This document shows, piece by piece, positions 60,267 to 64,000 of a DNA stretch of 64,000 nt. Source of the DNA: Eudromia elegans (taxonomy: Eukaryota > Chordata > Aves > Tinamiformes > Tinamidae); the NCBI GenBank assembly GCA_003342815.1, contig PTEX01000168.1, forward strand, positions 372,001 through 436,000, read 5' to 3'. Within the stretch, counting starts at the first letter, position 1. Every line of letters begins with the position of its first letter. A model generated the notes under the pieces. It had not been told where the DNA came from. It saw only the letters and a list, made by a program, of their open reading frames with translations, and ran no database searches. A program made the position numbers and the translations under genes.

Positions 60267-61554
60267 CCTGGATGTCCACTGAACCCAGAAATCAAGATCT
60301 ATATTATATATTTTCTAAATATCTTCATTAAAATGTTNGATTCTTCTATATTTTTGAACTGAACTTCTCAAGTTAGGGCTGCAGAAAAGAACAATTGCTT
60401 GCCTTAGGTAAATGACTAGACATTTGGATCTCAGGCAAATAAGCATATGTTTTTATTAATCTGTTATATTATTGATCTTTTGGAGAAGCTAAACATTAGG
60501 AATTCACCAAGCATTTTTTAAAGCAAATTGTGAGATGAAACATCTTGTTTATATTCCATCAGAAATATCAGATTGTTCTAACATTTTGCTTTTAAGTTGT
60601 TCATTTGCAAACCTAGACTACAATAATTGTAATAGTTCATTAACAAATGTGTGATAATTTTTCTGCAGGTTATACTCAGCCGAAATACTTTTTCACATCT
60701 CATCAGCAGTGCCAAAACATTTTGAATGTCCTTTTCAGGAGTGCACTTTCATTAAAGGGAGTTATTCAGGTAAAGGAAAAAAGTTAGGAACAGTGAGACT
60801 GAGTTTTTGCTTGGGCCTGAAAGTACATATTCCTGTACTATATGGGTATGATATTACTGGAGATCCTGAAGTCTGTCAGGAGAAAAAAAAAAAAAAAAAA
60901 AAGTCCTATGGTAGGAATTCTTGTAAAGTAAAATCTGCTATAAAAACAAGAGCATCATATCTAAATATAAGTCCATGTGATATTTTAGTTTTAACACATG
61001 CACACAACAGTGATATATGCTGCCATGTAGGAGTGGATCACTGCTTACATTTTCATCAATACAGATTTAACAAGCTGTCAGGTAAATACAAAAACTAATA
61101 TACAGATTATATCTAATATTTATTGCTTTGGTATAGAATATTATAGAAATATAGAATAATACTATAGAAAGTTTGCTCTTCAACACTCAGTGTAGGCCAG
61201 CGGCTTCCTTTAGGGAAGTGAAATGTTGTCTTAGCTGGGGCAAATTCTGCTGACACCTAGGATACTTTTATTATATACACTGCAATGTGTATGAATGTAT
61301 GGCTGAATGCAGAATTTGCCTCACTGTTTCTATTAGGATATAAGTTGTTTATGTTTCAGGTCAATCTTTGTCTTATTTATAATTACTATAAATACTATCA
61401 AAATCAATGGATTTAGCCCNCAAAATAAGATCTGAACAGTACTTGGAGAGGCATGTTCCTTCTCTGGCTGTAGAGGCAGCCTCTGGTCTTGAGGCTGACC
61501 TCTATGCTTTGCCTTTGTTCCTAAAGCCAAATGGCACGAGTCCAAGTCACTGCC

Positions 61555-62136
61555 TTAAGATCTCATGGTGATCTCAGGGTATGACCCACCAAACCAATGT
61601 GTTTCTATAGGATGTTTTGTCACATGGAAGCCCACAGGTTGCTGAGCCCACAGAAGTGTGGCAGAGGCTTGGCATTCTTTCATCTGACACATACACATCA
61701 AGCACATAATTGTTTTGCTCTGTCGTTCAGAGGGAGTTATGGAGTCAATTTGTCTGTTACTGAAGCAGATGAGCACAGAATACCTAGTTTGAGCTATTTC
61801 ATGGCCTATAGATATCTCTCTGTTATAGGGGAAACAGCAGCCTTTGCAGCCACAAAGGTCAGAAACTTGAATGGACCAGCAAATGCTGGATAAGATCCAA
61901 ATGTACTTCTGTTGACTCTGGACCAAGTTGCTTGTTGGCATATCCCCACGGCAAATCAATGACATGTCATCAACAGTGCATTTGGTCTCGTCTCCTTTAC
62001 AGTGGCTTACCTTATTTGTGTATGGTTTACATTCGAGCAAACTACACGGACTGAGAGAAATGCTACTTGGCCGACCTTTGTTTGTACTCATTTTCAAGAA
62101 ATATGCTCTAAAAATTGTATTTCTGACTTTTGCCAA
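61555..62136 (-). other. 193-codon antisense ORF in the 3' UTR, function unknown
   Basis: This frame opens with MAKVRNTIFRAYFLKMSTNK and ends EITMRS. It is cysteine-rich, with CGCKGCC near residue 95, but I recognise no domain, signal peptide or membrane segment. It is the longest uninterrupted frame in the window, but the surrounding patch is less AT-rich and also has long frames on the + strand (61597-61893, 61928-62182), so low stop density is a sufficient explanation. An antisense non-coding transcript or a remnant of an inserted sequence are other possibilities. Confidence 0.2.
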
Positions 62137-62736
62137 AACATCAAGCTGTAAATGGCTTCTAAAACTGATTTTTTTTCATTAGAGAGAAAGATATTATGTT
62201 TAATTTACTATATATTAGCTTTAGGTTTGCTTTTTTATTCTTGTTCTGTCAAATCAGTCTTCATGCATTGCTTGTGTGTTTGACATTTAAAATTTTCAAA
62301 AATTCAGAAAAGAACAGTGTCTTGGAGACCTCATGCAAGATTTTCTTTACTATAAGCTAGCAGACTTGTCATTTTAATATGAGGATTAGTGTGGGTTTTC
62401 TCTTTACAGCTAATGTACTTAAAGGTAGAAGAAATCCTTTTTAGACGCTTAAAAATATTATTTTAAACTTAAGTATCACATGAAAAATAGTCTGTTACAA
62501 GTAGAGAGTGGCACCAAAATTATACATACCTCAGCATCTGCAGATTTTCTAAAGAGATTTTGATTCTTTAAACATTTTCTAGGGCTAATCTTTTGTATTT
62601 TGATGATACAATCTTTGTGTCTATTTCTATTTAAAAATTAAGAGATTTTTTCTGTATTACATTACACATGAAAACACTGTCATTTAAATATTTGATTCTA
62701 AATTTCAAGATCAAACTCATTTAAAAATCCAACATA

Positions 62737-62742
62737 ATAAAG
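62737..62742 (+). promoter_or_regulatory. Possible poly(A) signal
   Basis: This is an AATAAA within CATAATAAAG, about 186 bp before the stronger candidate. The downstream sequence is not clearly GU-rich. Confidence 0.35.
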
Positions 62743-62922
62743 ATTTGCAAAATTTGCTTAAAGTGCATATCTGAAAATCCTGGTTAGTCAAAATTAAACT
62801 GCCTTGCCTTTAGCTGCAGAGTTAGTAGCTTTCACAAAATACATTTTATGTACTGTATAAAAGACACTCCAACACTGATTTTTTTTCTTTTGCTTTTTCC
62901 TGACACTTTTGTTATGATACAC

Positions 62923-62928
62923 AATAAA
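62923..62928 (+). promoter_or_regulatory. Best candidate poly(A) signal of PARVA
   Basis: An AATAAA within ACAATAAAATTC is followed about 27 nt later by the U/GU-rich element TTTTTTGTTGG at 62955-62965. This is the arrangement of a standard cleavage and polyadenylation site, with cleavage expected near 62940-62948. Confidence 0.65.
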
Positions 62929-62945
62929 ATTCGCACCTGAAAATC

Positions 62946-64000
62946 AACATTGCATTTTTTGTTGGACCAAATTATGATATGTTCGGGAAAAGTTAGGAAG
63001 GCTGTATGGTTTTATGATCTTGGAACTTCCAGACCTCTCTATGCATCTAACCCACTCTCTTACCTCCCTGTGGTTGTACTCTATGTTTATTATTTTTTCT
63101 GTGAAGGTTGGTGACAGCTGAAAGTGAGTTGGCAAAAAACAGCCATGCAAACATACACTTGAAATCATTAACAGCAGTGGGTTAGGAAAATGCTGTACCT
63201 AATTATGGCAAAGTGTAGCTTCACTTTAATAATGTTTTGCTGAAAACTTTCATGATGATTTTTCAGTAATATAATTTTCAACAATATTTGATTAAGTTAA
63301 AATCTAAAAAAGTTAGCTGGAATGATTGAAATTAAAACTCTTAGTTACAAAGAAAAAAAAAATTCCCCTTACATTTGGGAAGCTTTTGAGATCTCGTGTC
63401 ACAATCTTATTTTTGTTACAATCCTTTAATGCAGGAGTTTCAGTGCAGGACTTCGAAACAGTCAAAAGTACAGGCATCTAAAGTGTATAGCCCATAGCCA
63501 CTGCATGACTGAAATGAATTGAGAAGCCAGCGCTTGATCTTTAGTTTCCTTGTAAAGCTGAAACTGCCAAGCCAGAGCTGCCTGATCCACAGAGAACGCT
63601 AAGGACAGGGTGAGTTACAGTGCCATTCTCCAGTCCAAGCCCTGGGTGTTACCCAGAGCTGAAAAAAAAGGTATCTCTATCAGCCTTAAGTCCCACTGTG
63701 TGCGCCTACCACTTTCGTTCCAAATAAGTAAGTAGAATTACTTCTCTTCAAACAAGGCAGGAAGACAAAAAGGTGATGATCTATCTGTCTCAATTTCTCT
63801 ATCCTAATTCGTCCAGAAAGTGCATGGCCTAGATTTGATATTCTAGTGTGCCTGTGGGGTTGGGTTTTTTTCCTTCTTAGGAGAGTGTCTTCATCTGTCG
63901 TATGAACTTAAGGTGATAAGCTTTTTTCATGTTGTTGGAGGGGCATTCCATGTGCTGACGTTGCACTTCTGTGTGTAAATTATTTCTTCAGTAGCTGAAA
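62946..64000. other. 3' flanking DNA
   Basis: This is AT-rich sequence after the presumed PARVA end. I see no exon, promoter island or named repeat in it. In other vertebrates TEAD1 lies further downstream in this direction, but none of its coding sequence is visible here. Confidence 0.6.

Larger units (their letters stand above)
58527..62945 (+). other. PARVA: PARVA 3' untranslated region (probable extent)
   Basis: After the stop codon the sequence is AT-rich with many ATTTA motifs and no convincing splice site. It runs about 4.4 kb to the best poly(A) signal at 62923-62928. A long 3' UTR is usual for vertebrate PARVA as I recall. A less AT-rich patch at about 61430-62110 carries a long antisense ORF. 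An A20 run lies at about 60883-60903 and a short TA run at 59158-59175. The exact end requires transcript data. Confidence 0.65.

Noticed and set aside
60883-60903. A20 run as the tail of a retroposed gene copy
   Set aside because: No sequence resembling a processed mRNA precedes it, and no target-site duplication is apparent.
1-64000. Retroviral or LTR elements, CRISPR arrays, tRNA or rRNA genes
   Set aside because: I looked for these and saw no LTR pair, no pol- or gag-like reading, no regularly spaced repeat array and no tRNA cloverleaf boxes.
1-64000. Single n characters scattered through the window
   Set aside because: They look like ambiguous consensus positions, not gaps or biological structure. 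None falls in a PARVA coding exon, although one (51969) lies in the tract before exon 8.

Overview
The window is nuclear DNA from a vertebrate, most likely a sauropsid and probably a bird. It holds one complete protein-coding gene, alpha-parvin (PARVA), on the + strand. The organism call rests on four things: GT-AG introns interrupt every part of the protein; the 372-residue product is nearly identical to the mammalian protein as I remember it; interspersed repeats are sparse and old (a CR1 LINE 3' end, MIR-like SINE cores, worn copies of an inverted-repeat family that I associate with reptile and bird genomes); and there are no Alu, B1 or recent L1 elements. Single n characters are scattered throughout, so the source is probably a draft or consensus assembly.

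Layout. Positions 1 to about 6590 are AT-rich 5' flanking DNA with no recognisable gene. A strong CpG island (about 6590-8060) holds the promoter. It contains a minisatellite of about 35 bp per unit (6680-7060) whose units form a short imperfect hairpin, a 28-codon upstream ORF (7169-7255) and coding exon 1 (7279-7414). Intron 1 is 34.3 kb (7415-41747) and carries old repeats but no second gene. Exons 2-13 follow between 41748 and 58526, with intron lengths from 99 bp to 3.8 kb. The 3' UTR probably runs to about 62945, where an AATAAA (62923-62928) is followed by a U/GU-rich stretch. The last kilobase is flanking DNA.

The thirteen coding pieces sum to 1119 nt (372 codons plus stop) and all twelve junctions keep frame with canonical GT and AG ends. 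Alpha-parvin has a proline-directed phosphorylation-rich N-terminus followed by two calponin-homology domains. It joins integrin-linked kinase and PINCH to actin and paxillin at focal adhesions.

No operon-like or multi-gene system is present, and I found no retroviral element, CRISPR array or tRNA. The points most worth checking are regulatory or splicing-related: the hairpin minisatellite in the promoter, the uORF, a tetranucleotide microsatellite abutting the exon 2 acceptor, a 20-nt microexon whose loss makes an immediate stop, a possible in-frame alternative last exon in intron 12, and a 193-codon antisense ORF in the 3' UTR.
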